Source: Acanthochlamys bracteata
Taxonomy: Eukaryota > Streptophyta > Magnoliopsida > Pandanales > Velloziaceae
Length of the DNA stretch: 64,000 nucleotides
NCBI GenBank assembly: GCA_019914995.1
Contig: CM034129.1
Span: 8,363,725 to 8,427,724 of the forward strand
Reading direction: 5' to 3'
The translations under genes and the position numbers were made by a program. Positions 36,485 through 47,996 of the stretch are shown piece by piece (positions within the stretch are counted from its first letter, which is position 1; the number at the start of each line of letters is the position of its first letter). Below the pieces are notes generated by a model. That model ran no database searches, was not told the DNA's origin, and saw only the letters and a list, made by a program, of their open reading frames with translations.

Positions 36485-38080
36485 ACAGTCTCTTCCTCGT
36501 TCTCTCTAATCAATCAATCCTCCAACGGTGTTCTTTTCTTCTCCTCCTTCTTCTCCGTCTCCGGTGTGAAACCAATTCTCTTCTCCAATTATCCCCCGCC
36601 GCCCTTCTCCACCCCAGTGATTTTCGCCTCCGCCGCCTCGCCGTCACCACCGGTATGGTTCTCTTTCTATCTCTTCTCTCTTCTCTTATTTCTTTCTTTC
36701 TCAATCATTTTTGTCTCCTCTGATCTGCCGGATCGTTCAGTCGTCCCTCTATAAATCTTCTTTCTAGTTTTTTCTCATTTGCTAATTCATTTTCTCTCTT
36801 GTTCGATATATCTCTCAAAGCTTTGTCTCGATTTCTAAATCGCTTTGTGATTTAGAAAAATTCTTGAGATCTAATTTTAGAGGAGAGAACAAAAATTGCG
36901 GTAGGTAGAGTTTGAATTGAAAGTCGAAATTACCGAGTTCTTGTGGATTTTGCAAAAAGTCATAACATGGACGGGAGTACAATAATTGGGTATGGAGCTT
37001 GTTGTATGCGTTCGAACAGTTACCGAGAATTTTTTTTCTCTGTTTTACCGAATTACAGAGAGAGAACAGAAGTAGTCAAAACTGCTTTGTTTTGTTCCTA
37101 TACATGTTCATGTTCGGTAGAAATTCGGGAAAGTCGATGTACGGTCTTAAACGTGATTTTGTTGTTTAGCTTACCTTTGATATTTCTCTTGGCTGAATCA
37201 GCAAGTTGTTAACTCACTGAGTGCCTAATTATTTCACAGACGCCATTGGCAAGACCTCAGGCGGAGTGAGATCTCGGTCTCGGCGCGAATATTGCTCAAT
37301 TATTTTATATTTCGTCGAATTTGATCTAATTATTTTTAGGCCTGTGGGGGTTTTCTTGTTTCCTCGAAATTTGCCCATCTTCGTAGATGTGCTTTTAGGT
37401 TGAGTTGATTTCGGTTACTGTTTCGCTTGCCCTAAAATATTCATGAGTTTCTTTGTTATTTAAAAATTTTTTTTGTTTGTGTATCTGCTTTGCCCTCTCT
37501 TTAAATGTGTTTTGCTTTCAGCTAATAAGAAGCTTCTTTTAGAATGTACTGGAGATTTCTGCTTTTTCTTCAGGTTATTGATCTTGGTCTCTTCACTCTC
37601 AGAAAATTTTCTTAATTCTTTCTCTCTCACTCACTTAGTCTAGCCTACTTTAATTCCGTATTAATTGTAATGCAGTTCTATCTCCCCTTTGAGGTTTTGG
37701 TTCAAAGTGAACATTTGCTTGCCTTTCTATAGAAGTGAAGGAATTTAAACAAGAATTGATTGGAAAGCCAAAATGGCTAAGTATTGTATTTTGTGTTTAT
37801 TTAAGGCGGACGCTTAGTTCCCAGCATATAAGTTTATTTAGTATCTTGTTATATCTAATTATTAATTTTGCATTTGATCACATTCATTTGTGGTTCTTGT
37901 CTCCATACAACTAATAAATTATTGCCTTTTCATGTTGAAGTGCACTTGCCCTGCTTCTTCTGCTATTTATACTCTTCAAGAAGGCTGATCTAATGATGTG
38001 GATGATACAACTTTCAGAAGCATGTGTTGGAGCTTGAACTTATTAGATCCTGTTTTTGTCGTCTTTAGAGTCAATAGGAC
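36485..38080 (+). other. Spliced 5' leader of the DUF707 gene (untranslated exon plus leader intron)
   Basis: A GC-richer, pyrimidine-rich exon runs to about 36652 and ends CACCACCG before GTATGG. The next coding exon appears to begin near 38069 after TCTTTAG. The roughly 1.4-kb interval is therefore a likely leader intron; long first introns in plant genes often enhance expression. No other start codon in it opens into the conserved protein. Borders are inferred only from splice-like motifs and change of composition. Confidence 0.5.
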
Positions 38081-41000
38081 ATGCCAAAACTTGGAACCAT
38101 GGCTCGCAGGTATGTTTTACTTGTTTGCATCTAGTTACTATGAACTATGCATTCAATTCCATTTCCATTTTCTGCAAAATCTTAGTTATACGTTCTTTTC
38201 TCCAGCAGTGGAATCTTTCGGAAACCAAATGAGAATTTCAGGATAGTCATCACAACATTAGTTAGTGTTGTATTTGGGTTCTTCATTGGGACTTCATTTC
38301 CTACTGTTAATATAACAAAGGTGCAGTTCTGGTGCATTTTTTTGGGTGTTTTTGTGCAACTTATCATTCTGGTTCTCAAAATGAAACATTTATGATTTTT
38401 TACTATGTAAAATTTTGCAGCTTCACTTTCCTTCTAGTATTCTTTCGTATGTTGAGGATAAGAATTCCGGAGTCTCAGCGCAAGCATTACTGAACCATGC
38501 CTGGACTTCTGCGAATAGGAACAATTCAATTGCAAATGAGACTACTAAGGTACTGGTCATCTAATTATTTTGATGTTGTTTGTGTTTTTTGATGTTGCAG
38601 ATTTCTTATGATTTTAAACACTTGTATGGGAGCTCTATAAATAAGATTCAGGTCTCTCTCATCGATGCTAGAAATGAAGCAAACAGAATGAAATTGGTTT
38701 GAAATATATGTAATAAATACAACGAATGCTTTACTTTCCTGAGATGCTTAGTAGTTGCTTTGTTTTTTAACTATCTTCTCCATGACATACTAGCTTGATG
38801 TTGTGTCACTAAATTTACACTGAACCAGTAGTTAAAAACGCTTATTCTAAATCATACAAGTGCTATAGTAATTTAAATTCAGGTAAGAAGGATACTGAGA
38901 AGACTAATTAAGAGGGCAGGAAGGCCTGCATATTGAGCTGCATGATTAACAGTTTGCAACTAGCAGCTAGTATGCTTTGAAAAGACTTAGGACAAAAGAA
39001 AATTGTATCAACATTAGTTTATAAAATTATATAAAAAATAGCCTTAATGTTCCTTCTTACTCTCATTTCAGGGTTTAATTTGTCAGCAAAGGGCTTGATA
39101 GTTCAGTTACTCTTTTCTTTTGAACAATTGCATGTCATAATATTTATCTAGAAACTGGCTACCTACCTGTGATCTGTTTTTTTGTTACCTTTCTTTTTGC
39201 CCAAAAAAAAAAAAAAAAAAAAGAAAGAAAAAGAAATCTTTTCCATGTGGTTGCTTCAAATTCAAATATTAATACGAGCACATCTTTGCTAAAGTTTGTT
39301 AACGAATAGTGAAATTGCTCAAAGCTTAAATTTAAATTTACTTTAATTTTGCTTTCCCAAAATAATCGTGCCATATGGGACTGGAGTGCAAGGATTAGAG
39401 GCAAGTCATTGTGGAATCTAACCATTTGTTAGTGTAATTATGCAACTCGATAACAATATCCTCCAACCAACTTTACTTTGTAAGTGACCAACTATGAATC
39501 ACAACATGTCCCCACTCTTTATAATTCACCATTCATCTCAGAACTAATCGAAAAGGATGTTTTCACCCCATCCAAGAAGCTGTACGCCAAAAGGTCCCAT
39601 TCAGTGGAATCATGACGTGACACATAGTATCACACTGTTGCTACTGCTCAAACAAGTGTCAGTTCAAAATAAATTTGCATATGAACATATTGCTTTGTGT
39701 AAGGTTCAACGTGAAACCCTCAATTTGGTGCAGTTACTGTTGGCCAGAAACTGTTGCCAATCGTCTCATATGAAGTAATGCAGCACAGGCTTTAAGCACT
39801 ATCGGTTCTGTTTTTTGTAATGCCATTATCTGAAATTAAAGGATGTCTTGTTTTGCATAATTTTGCTATTATGTCGAGATTTATGTAAGTAGTCATTTCA
39901 GTAAGTGTGGCGCTTACACTTTTTGTGATGTCATAACATCTTTACCTTCTCTGTGTAGATTTATGTCCCTACAAATCCTCGGGGAGCGGAAACACTACCT
40001 CCTGGTATTGTAGTATCTCAATCTGATCTTTATGGCCGCAGGCTATGGGGTAATCCGAGTGAGGTATTAGTTTTACCATTCTTCTCAGGAGAGTTTACTT
40101 TTTCCTTAGAAAAATATCTGTTTTTTAAATATAAGCAAGCTCATTGGTGAATATCATCCAAAATTGCATCTCTTCTCGGTTGATTCTATTTATTTACTTT
40201 TTGAATCACAATATTGGAGTGTGGAGAGCCTCCTTTTTACTCCATGTGTTACCGTTTATTATCTTTCAACCACAGACTGGGCCCTTCCTTGTTAGAGTCA
40301 TCCATCTTTATGTGATCTCTTGTTGGTGGAGTTTTAATAATTTGATTGCAAGCCATTCAAAATTGGAGGATCTTCTTTCCTTTGTAATCAGCATGTATAT
40401 GATACAGTTTTTGTGCATGCAGTTTTACAGCCTTTGTTTTTGGACTGGTTTTCATGCATAACCTTTTGTTTAAGAGAAAAATGTGAGCATCCATCTTTGT
40501 GTGAATTCTTCTTGGCAGAGTTTTAATAATTTGGTCGCAACCATTCAACATCAGGGGTCTCCTTTCTTCCTATTCTGCATTCATATGGCAAGCAGATGCT
40601 TGTGCATGCAGTTTTATAGCCTTTTTTGACATCCACTTCTATGTGTGCATGCAAAGCTGTTCTTATGCTTTCGTGATAAGTTTTGTAAAGTATTGAACTA
40701 AAGGGGGAGTCTATACTCTTGTGGAATATGGACTTTTACTTTTTCCTCAAATTTGGGTCTGTGGTGTACTTGGGCTGTGTTGTAGAACTGAAACCAAAAT
40801 TTGTCACACTGTATTGCCTATGGAGCATTATTGTTAGGGAAGTTCCAGTAGATCTGCGGCTTATGTTTCCTTACAATATTAGTTTCTCTCTTTAGGAGAG
40901 AGTCATGATTCTGGATTTATTGGCCTAAACAACTTACTTATAACAGACGCTGTTTCTTTGTGATATGGGTTCATATGTATATGAAGTGATTTCTGTTTCA

Positions 41001-44000
41001 TATAATAGAGTGTTGTATGTGAAAACTGCAGGATCTAACTACCAAGCCAAAGTATCTTGTCACGTTTACAGTAGGACTTAATCAGAAAAACAATATTAAT
41101 GCTGCCATGAAGAAGGTACGAGACTGAACTATGCCTTTATTTTGTGAGTTAATATTTTGTGAGTTAATGCTTTACATGTTTATGTTGAGTTTTAATAAGA
41201 TGGTTTCTGTCTTATTGTTATCAAACTGCCAACTGAACTGGCTGTCAATGGTGGCTCCAAAGAATTATCCAATTGATGTCTTGCATAAATTGCATTAAAC
41301 CATAGGAACAGAATGGCGGATAATTAACAAATGGCTGCTCTGTTAGCTTGTAACTAAGCTGTCGAGTTTAATATTTATACTTAAATTGGAGAAATTATTA
41401 GGTAATCCGGGAGTACATGCTCCCTACCCATATACACCCCAGTAACTAGATTTCTAAGTTGTTTGATCTAACAGTTATCAGAATAGGGATAACGTACTCC
41501 AGGAGTACCTAATAATTTCACGTCAAATTGCTACGAACTTTTCATTATGATTGGCTGAAGGATGCACTTAGTAAGCTTTAGGTGATAGGAGCTACAACTT
41601 CTGTCTGAAACTATATAACAGTGACAAGCTTATAGAGATGCAAAGACTAAAATGCGTTCTTGTTATTTTAGTTCTCAGGATACGAGTAGCATGTATCATT
41701 AAGACAGATGCTGTCTGTGATTTAGTGTGCCAAGTTAGACTGCATGAATCTTCTGTAATCTTCATCTGGAAGCTCAAAGTTAGACTACTAGAGATCGCAG
41801 ATTCCGATTCTGCCTTGAATCATCATTGTAATTGTAGTCCTAATGAGTTTTCTTAAGTGTTCACCTAATACCTTCTTGAAATTATATTTACTGACCAGCA
41901 GCAAATGCATTTTTGATGGCAGACTGTATCTCTTACTGGAGTCCATGTTTGATATCAGCTTACGTCAGTAGAAACACGGCAAGATAGTTGTGTCCATACC
42001 TCTTATAGGACTGGAAATTTTGTATAGAACTTCAATAATCAATTTCATCCCTGGAAACCATATTTTTCTTGTTTCTCATGTTAAGATAGCCCACAAATTC
42101 CTTTTTGGACAAATTCCCTAGATCCTTACACATGAAGAATTGGCAGAGTTGTGCTGATATCTTTTTGATGAAAGTTTATTGGTGGATGCCAGTTTAAATA
42201 GTTATTGCCTTGAATGCATCTGGATTCCTTTTTAAGATTGCTCTTGTATTTCAGTTTTCAGAGAACTTCACGATCGTATTATTCCATTATGATGGCCGGA
42301 CTAGTGAGTGGGATGAGTTCGAGTGGTCTAAGCAGGCCATTCATATTAGTGCAAGGAAGCAGACCAAGTGGTAAGAAGACTGTTTTCTCTGTCATTATTT
42401 AGCTCTTTTCTATGATTTGCATGGAGTGTGTAGTTTATTCCCTTAAAACATGTGTTTCTTGTATGGTGCGTCTAATTTTTTTGGTATCCTGTTCAAGGTG
42501 GTATGCGAAACGGTTTCTGCACCCAGACATTGTGGCACAATATGAATACATTTTTATCTGGGATGAAGACTTAGGAGTTGAACATTTTAACGCTGAAGAG
42601 TAAGGAGTAATCTCTTGAGCAGCAAACTCGCATTCTCTACACTTGAGTGGATATAATTGTGTGGAAACATATGCTTACTTTTGATATCTTGTTTTGATCA
42701 GGTACATTAAACTGGTGAAAAAACATGGATTGGAGATTTCACAACCTGGTTTGGAGCCTGATAAAGGGTTAACATGGCAAATGACCAAGAGGAGAGGTGA
42801 TCGTGAAGTACACAAGTATGTCCATGAGCAATTCACTTTTCCTTTTCAGTTCAGATAGAGCAACTCTTTTGCAGGTTTTTACTCCACTCTCTCGATAGTA
42901 ATATGGTCTTAAATTGTGATGGATCTCTTTTAGAGAAACAGAAGAAAAACCGGGCTGGTGCTCTGACCCTCATCTACCACCATGTGCGGCGTAAGGAGTC
43001 TACCATGTGTTTATCGGTTATGCTACTTCAATTCCTATTTTGATTATTAATGCTGTGAATGTTTTTGCTAATGTAGTTTTGTCGAAATAATGGCGCCTGT
43101 GTTCTCACGAGATGCCTGGCGTTGTGTATGGCATATGATTCAGGTGACTGATCTCTATCTGCAACTTTATTTGTATATTATGGTCCGATACTAATATTCC
43201 CTGTTTGCTTATTGAAGAATGACTTGGTGCATGGATGGGGTCTAGATTTTGCTCTTCGAAGATGTGTGGAGGTATTAAGCCAACCTCTCTTCCATTTTTT
43301 GAGTATGCATCTACAAGTGAACCTGAGTCATGCCAACCAAGAAAAACCCATGTATAGTTTGATCTACTTTTAAGTGCTGAAGTAGCAGAGAACTTAAAAG
43401 TTGTTTTTTGTTGTGTAAATTTCTTATGTTCTGTTTCTCTTATTATTGATTCTTCTGCTGCATGTGATCATTTGACTTGCAACTTCATTTGCTTATTGGA
43501 AATTTTTTGTTTAAAATTCTACAGCCGGCTCATGAGAAAATAGGAGTTGTAGATGCTCAATGGATTGTTCATCAAGTGGTTCCTTCACTTGGGAACCAGG
43601 TATATAATTTATATACAGCAGCAGCAGTAGTGGTAAAGGTAGCATCTTTGGTTCTAACTGTTTATATTCTTTAACGGTCGCAGGGCAAAACTCTAAATGG
43701 GAAGGCGGCTTGGGAAGGGGTACGTTTCCCAGTAGTAACAAATATATGTTTAAGCACGCATTGCTCTTTCTTCAGAAACTCTCTTGAAGAACTTATCTAG
43801 CCGATATTGTTTAATTATAAAACATGAAACTACCAGTTTAACTTTCCCCCTTACCTGCTTCTCATGTGGTTACCGTTCAAATTCATTATACATTAACCTA
43901 ATGAACATTGCTTTAGTTATGTACAGATATGTTCTCCCTATGTGCAATGTTAACACAAGCATTTCTATTTTGGCTAATCAGGTCCGAGAACGGTGCCGAA

Positions 44001-44098
44001 AAGAGTGGGGTATCTTTCAAAATCGCATGGCAGATGCAGAGAAAGCATATTACAAGAAGATGGGAATCACATTACCGAACTCAACAGCGACTACATGA
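38081..44098 (+). CDS. DUF707 family protein (type II membrane-anchored), fourteen coding exons
   Basis: Coding exons: 38081-38109, 38206-38320, 38421-38549, 39959-40063, 41032-41115, 42255-42370, 42498-42599, 42702-42815, 42934-42990, 43077-43143, 43218-43271, 43525-43599, 43684-43719, 43982-44098. They join to 399 codons plus TGA. The first ATG follows an in-frame TAG; a second ATG at 38099 has a better context (ACCATGG) and could be used. Residues 23-41 (IVITTLVSVVFGFFIGTSF) form one membrane anchor after a short basic tail. The rest matches plant DUF707 proteins, often labelled lysine-ketoglutarate reductase trans-splicing related: FTVGLNQKNNINAAMKK, TIVLFHYDGRTSEWDEFEW, YEYIFIWDEDLG, HGWGLDFALRRC. 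The acidic WDEDL (residues 214-218) resembles the metal-binding DxD of Golgi glycosyltransferases, but the activity is unproven. Exon 2 has a NAGNAG acceptor. Confidence 0.92.
40299..40628. repeat. Two-copy 189-bp tandem duplication in a DUF707 intron
   Basis: Blocks such as CATCCATCTTT, GAGTTTTAATAATTTG and TTGTGCATGCAGTTTTA recur in the same order at 40299 and 40488. Both copies are non-coding and diverged by substitutions and small gaps. Confidence 0.75.
41391..41520. mobile_element. Short foldback MITE in a DUF707 intron
   Basis: The left end GAAATTATTAGGTAATCCGG and the right end, other strand, GAAATTATTAGGTACTCCTG form inverted repeats of about 27 bp around an 80-bp centre. I could not fix a target duplication, so the superfamily is open. 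It is non-coding. Confidence 0.65.
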
Positions 44099-45783
44099 AC
44101 ATAGATGAGAGGTAGCTGATTTTTATTTCTAGCGTTTGATATAGCTGTAGTTATTCACACATGTAGCCCATACACGTTCTCTTTATAAAAAAAACTATAT
44201 GTTATTTATGTTTAGCATTCTTTATTTGAAGTTTACCTCAAGCATGATATTCTTGTATAGAATAGTTTCTTGGTATTTATTTTCATTTTTACATTTCCTG
44301 TAACACCGAATGCTGGAAGCATGGCTTAGGTGTACATTCTGGCAATCTGAATTAGGTACTCTATATTGGACTGATGCAGCGAGAATACTTGAAAATTCCG
44401 TTGCCTAAAGTTGGCAGATGTGATTTATTCGTACAAGTTGTGTCCTGCTTGTGCTTTTTAGGCAAGAATGGCATTCTCTATTCCATTTTTCAGCTAAAGT
44501 GGTAGTATACACCTCTAGAATTAGCATTTCGAACTTTCGGTTGCGGGTGCTTTCTCGTATAACTTCATTGCGCAACCTAGAAGCTGATCCATCTTTTCAA
44601 GTAAACGAAGACGTACGGGACTTTTCCCAAGGTTCTTCTGCCAGTGTAAAAATGACGAAGTAGAAATCATATATAAAGCTCCGGAGTGGGCGTTTGGCTA
44701 AATAATTTTTAATTTTTTAATTTATATTTTTAATATAATTTTAATAAGTATTTAAAAAAATATTTAAAATTTAAAAAATATAAAAAAAATTTTACATAAT
44801 AATTTTTTTAGTAATTATTATTATTTTTTAGATAAAAATAAAATTTATTTTTAAAAATAAAAAAAATTTTATTTAAAAAATTTTAGTTTAAAAATATTTT
44901 TAAACGTCGCTCAGAGACCGTTAATAAGCTCCGAAGGTGCAGATAATTGCTCAAAATCTGGATTGCGAACTGTTGAGATCAAAATGAGCACAAAATAACT
45001 TTCTTCATTTCGGTTGATCTAAGAAACTAAACCTATTTAGCTACCTCAATCACTATGTAACAGTAGATCATATCTCATATCTCACTGTTTAGTAGAATCA
45101 TAATTCACCGTATTATTCTGTCGATAATTTGATCAACCAAGGAAATAATATCTTTATGATGGAGAAAAATCATTATCTGTAACTCTTGAAAACTTCCACA
45201 TACTTCCCAATGTTCAATTTTGAATTGAGATTCTTAGTAAGTAAAGATACAAACAATTGACGAGAAATATATGATGATAGTAACGATTACAATAATGTCT
45301 CCTGATAATTACTCTGTTAATTCAAATTAAGAAATACTTAAATAACAAAGACATTTATAATATGCTAATCTTTGCAGTTTTCCTTTGAATCCTTCACTAT
45401 CAACTTAAGTTCCTAGTTGACATATTAGCCCAGCTTAAGATTGTGTATAACTTCACATTTTCTGAATTAGCACACATACTTGAAAAAAGAATAATAATAG
45501 TAATTCGGGGCATAACTTATGTTATAGTAAATTTTTAGTTTCTTTTAAATCTCTCTCTTTTTCGATGGTGATCTAACTGTTATGATATAACTTCGCACTA
45601 GGAAAATTTTGAAATTATATTATGTAATCAAAATCATTTTGCCTTGAACGGTGTAGTAGGTGAGGGCGAGGCTATATTAAAGAAGATATAACACATGTAT
45701 AGCTTGGTGTCAACGTGCCCATATTGGGTTCGCCTTGATGGCTTCTACATTGCTAGTGAGAAATAACTCACCCAAGTCATTTA
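44099..45783. other. DUF707 3' region and intergenic DNA
   Basis: The first few hundred bases should be 3' untranslated. A MITE-like AT-rich insert lies at about 44686-44916 (GGGCGTTTGGCTAAA at the left, AAACGTCGCTC at the right). The remainder to 45783 holds no exon I can support. Confidence 0.45.
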
Positions 45784-46052
45784 GGCGCTGTTTGGTTCTC
45801 CGTTCCAAAAGCTGCTTATCAGCTTTTTTCAATTTTTCTCCATTTCACATTTTTCAATATATATTTTATAAGTATATAAAAAATTTATTTAAAAATTTAG
45901 AAAGTGTAGAAAAATTCTACGAAGTGAGATCTTTTTATTGCATATTTTTATTATTTTTTTTGAAATAAAAAAAATAGCTCGTTTTTCAAAAAAGACAAAA
46001 ATACCTTCTATTTTATAAAAACTTCATTTCATAAGCAATCCCAAACGCCCCC
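45784..46052. mobile_element. Tourist-like MITE (269 bp)
   Basis: Left end GGCGCTGTTTGGTTC and right end, other strand, GGGGGCGTTTGGGAT are inverted repeats. TTA lies immediately outside both ends (45781-45783 and 46053-46055). The AT-rich core includes a GTGTAGAAAAATTCTACGA hairpin also seen in related elements of the window. Confidence 0.75.
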
Positions 46053-46589
46053 TTAGACTTTATGCAATAGTATCTGAGTGGTGGAAAATTTTCAGACTCC
46101 ATGCTCCTGCTCATTTCATTGAATCACGCACACTTCGAACGTGTAAACTTATTTTTTTAAAATTAAGTTTAAAAAAATAAATTTATAATTAAAAAATATT
46201 TAATAAAAAATTAATTTATATAAATTAATTTATTTTATATTAAACATAAATTTAAAACAAATAAAATTTGAATGGTAAGTAAATACGTTTTTTCATGACT
46301 GGGATAGATATTCTCTCGCGTGTGACGCGCTTTTAACACACCTTGTTGTCTTCGGAATATCATCTTAGTTTATTTATTTTATTTATTATTTAATTTGAGT
46401 TAAAAGTATAACTTCAATTCATTAGATAGATATGAATAACCCTAATTATTAAAAACTAGTTCAAGAGGTGATAATATCCAAACTATATGAACAATTAATT
46501 TAGATTGACAAATAAATAGTATAGAACAATTCAACAACTCTATACATAGCAGCAATACTGAACATAATCTTTTCATATGGCCAATTCTC

Positions 46590-46690
46590 ACGTGAAATCT
46601 GCTCTGATATCATATTAGATGAAAGAGAGTAAAAGTTAAAACACAAAAGCTAGCTCTAAAGTTAAGGGTTTTCAAATTCATAAACAATCA
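46590..46690 (-). mobile_element. Possible LTR-element edge with primer-binding site, relic
   Basis: Read on the minus strand, CTAATATGATATCAGAGCAG resembles an LTR end followed by a methionine-tRNA primer-binding site. Nothing else of the element can be delimited, so this is a weak call on a degraded fossil. Confidence 0.3.
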
Positions 46691-46769
46691 CCTAACTTTG
46701 ACAAATAAGCAATAGCTAACAAGTCAATGTATTCATCATAGGAGAATGGTTTGCCGGTTGAAGGTGTTG

Positions 46770-46953
46770 TATTTTACGCAATAGTGCGGATCATGTCATA
46801 GCATCAAGGTCCTTGTTCTTGGGGGTGAATGAGAAATCTTTGCAGCTTTAAGAGAAATTCAAATGGTCATATCCGGGCTAAAGCTTAGCAACATGATTTT
46901 AGAAGGAGATTGTTCTACTATGATTCAATGGACACAAACAAAAGACTCATGAA
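46770..46953 (+). pseudogene. RNase H-like domain fragment (LINE or LTR-type origin), relic
   Basis: One reading gives ILRNSADHVIASRSLFLGVN and a following one ALREIQMVISGLKLSNMILEGD, in the order and spacing of the RVT_3/RNase H domain found in plant LINEs and related proteins (ILR motif, then the helix, then the EGD acidic position). It is short and broken, with no reverse transcriptase around it, so it is a worn fragment. The family of origin is uncertain. Confidence 0.5.
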
Positions 46954-47402
46954 CTAATTCATGTTTGAATTCTACTTATTCTGTTAAAAACGAGTTTTCG
47001 AATTTAAATCTACAAAGAAGAAAATGCCGGCGCAGAATAGCCCTATTTGTATTGAAAACAGAGGAAAGATAACAAGTTTACAAATCAACTGCTAGATGGA
47101 TTAGAAGCTCTCTCAAAGACCTATTGTATCGTAAGGGAATAATGGTATCGTCTTTAGATTAACAAAAGAATTCATGTGATATTGTCCAAATATGGATTAA
47201 CCAAAGGAAAACCCAATCCATGGACAAGAAAAGCATAACAAAAGGCAGAAAATAAAACCATAATTCAATAGAGATAAGGGAGGCCACAAGAGATACAGTC
47301 TCCACATATTTTGGGCAAAAATTCTAGAAAGATTAGCAAGTGAAATCCTGAAAAGTGAAGGACCGGTGATTCTTCCAGAAAACAAAAACACAATGGTGCC
47401 TA

Positions 47403-47996
47403 TGTTGGTAGTATACTTAGTTATTGAATAAGTCATAGTTGTCCTGGTAAATAGTTTTTGCTGTTAGTGATTGTCCTATTTTTAGGAGTTAATAGGAGAG
47501 TGGTTATTAGTCAATAGGGAAGTTATTTTGTACGTTGAGTAGTGGCCTTGATTTATGGATCTATTTGTTGGTTGTAAAGCATATATAAAGGCAACTTAGT
47601 TGATGAAAAGGAGTGTAGAAAAATTTCTTTTTCTTCCTAAATTCAATATGTCCTTATTGTTCTGCAATTATATTTTTTATCAATTGGTATCAGATCGCGA
47701 TAGGATGAAGCCTTGCTGGGGGAGATTATTGGGCCTCCAAGTTAGATTAGACTCGAGTTAGTAAAGCATAAAAAACTAGGATGATGCCCAAGTGAAAAAC
47801 GGATTAGCTAATTTAGAGGTGGGCCATCAATTCGTTTTGAATGGACCAAGTGAATTCTGGCTTGGCGAGCTTAACAACCCATACTTTTTAATAGTCTCAC
47901 ATTGGTTGGATGCTGAATAGATATGTATTTATAAGTGAAAAATACTAACTCCTAAAAAATTGACTAATTTTTTTAGTGTGGGGATCCGATCCTAAA
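47403..47996 (+). mobile_element. Mosaic TRIM/LTR fossil related to the SGF29-intron TRIM
   Basis: Parts in order: an LTR-like block 47403-47682 (TG start, TATATAAAGG promoter-like site, CA end); primer-binding site TGGTATCAGA at 47685; a purine tract GCTGGGGGAGA; then a second LTR, 47727-47996, starting TATTGGGCCTCCAAGTTAG. The second LTR and the short internal part align with the TRIM at 15158-15869, read on its own strand. The first LTR does not resemble the second, so this looks like a recombinant of two related elements. GCCT lies next to both outer ends. It has no coding capacity and is old. Confidence 0.65.

Noticed and set aside
36325-36723. RE-rich and SL-rich frames near the DUF707 promoter
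   Set aside because: Artefacts of the GA dinucleotide tract and the pyrimidine-rich leader.
43511-43741. Minus-strand 76-aa frame
   Set aside because: Antisense shadow of DUF707 exons 12 and 13.
44686-44916. Tourist-like MITE as a firm call
   Set aside because: The ends are only loosely matched and no target duplication is visible, so it is mentioned only within the intergenic entry.
47197-47436. Minus-strand 79-aa frame next to the mosaic LTR
   Set aside because: No domain recognised; composition is not convincing for an exon.
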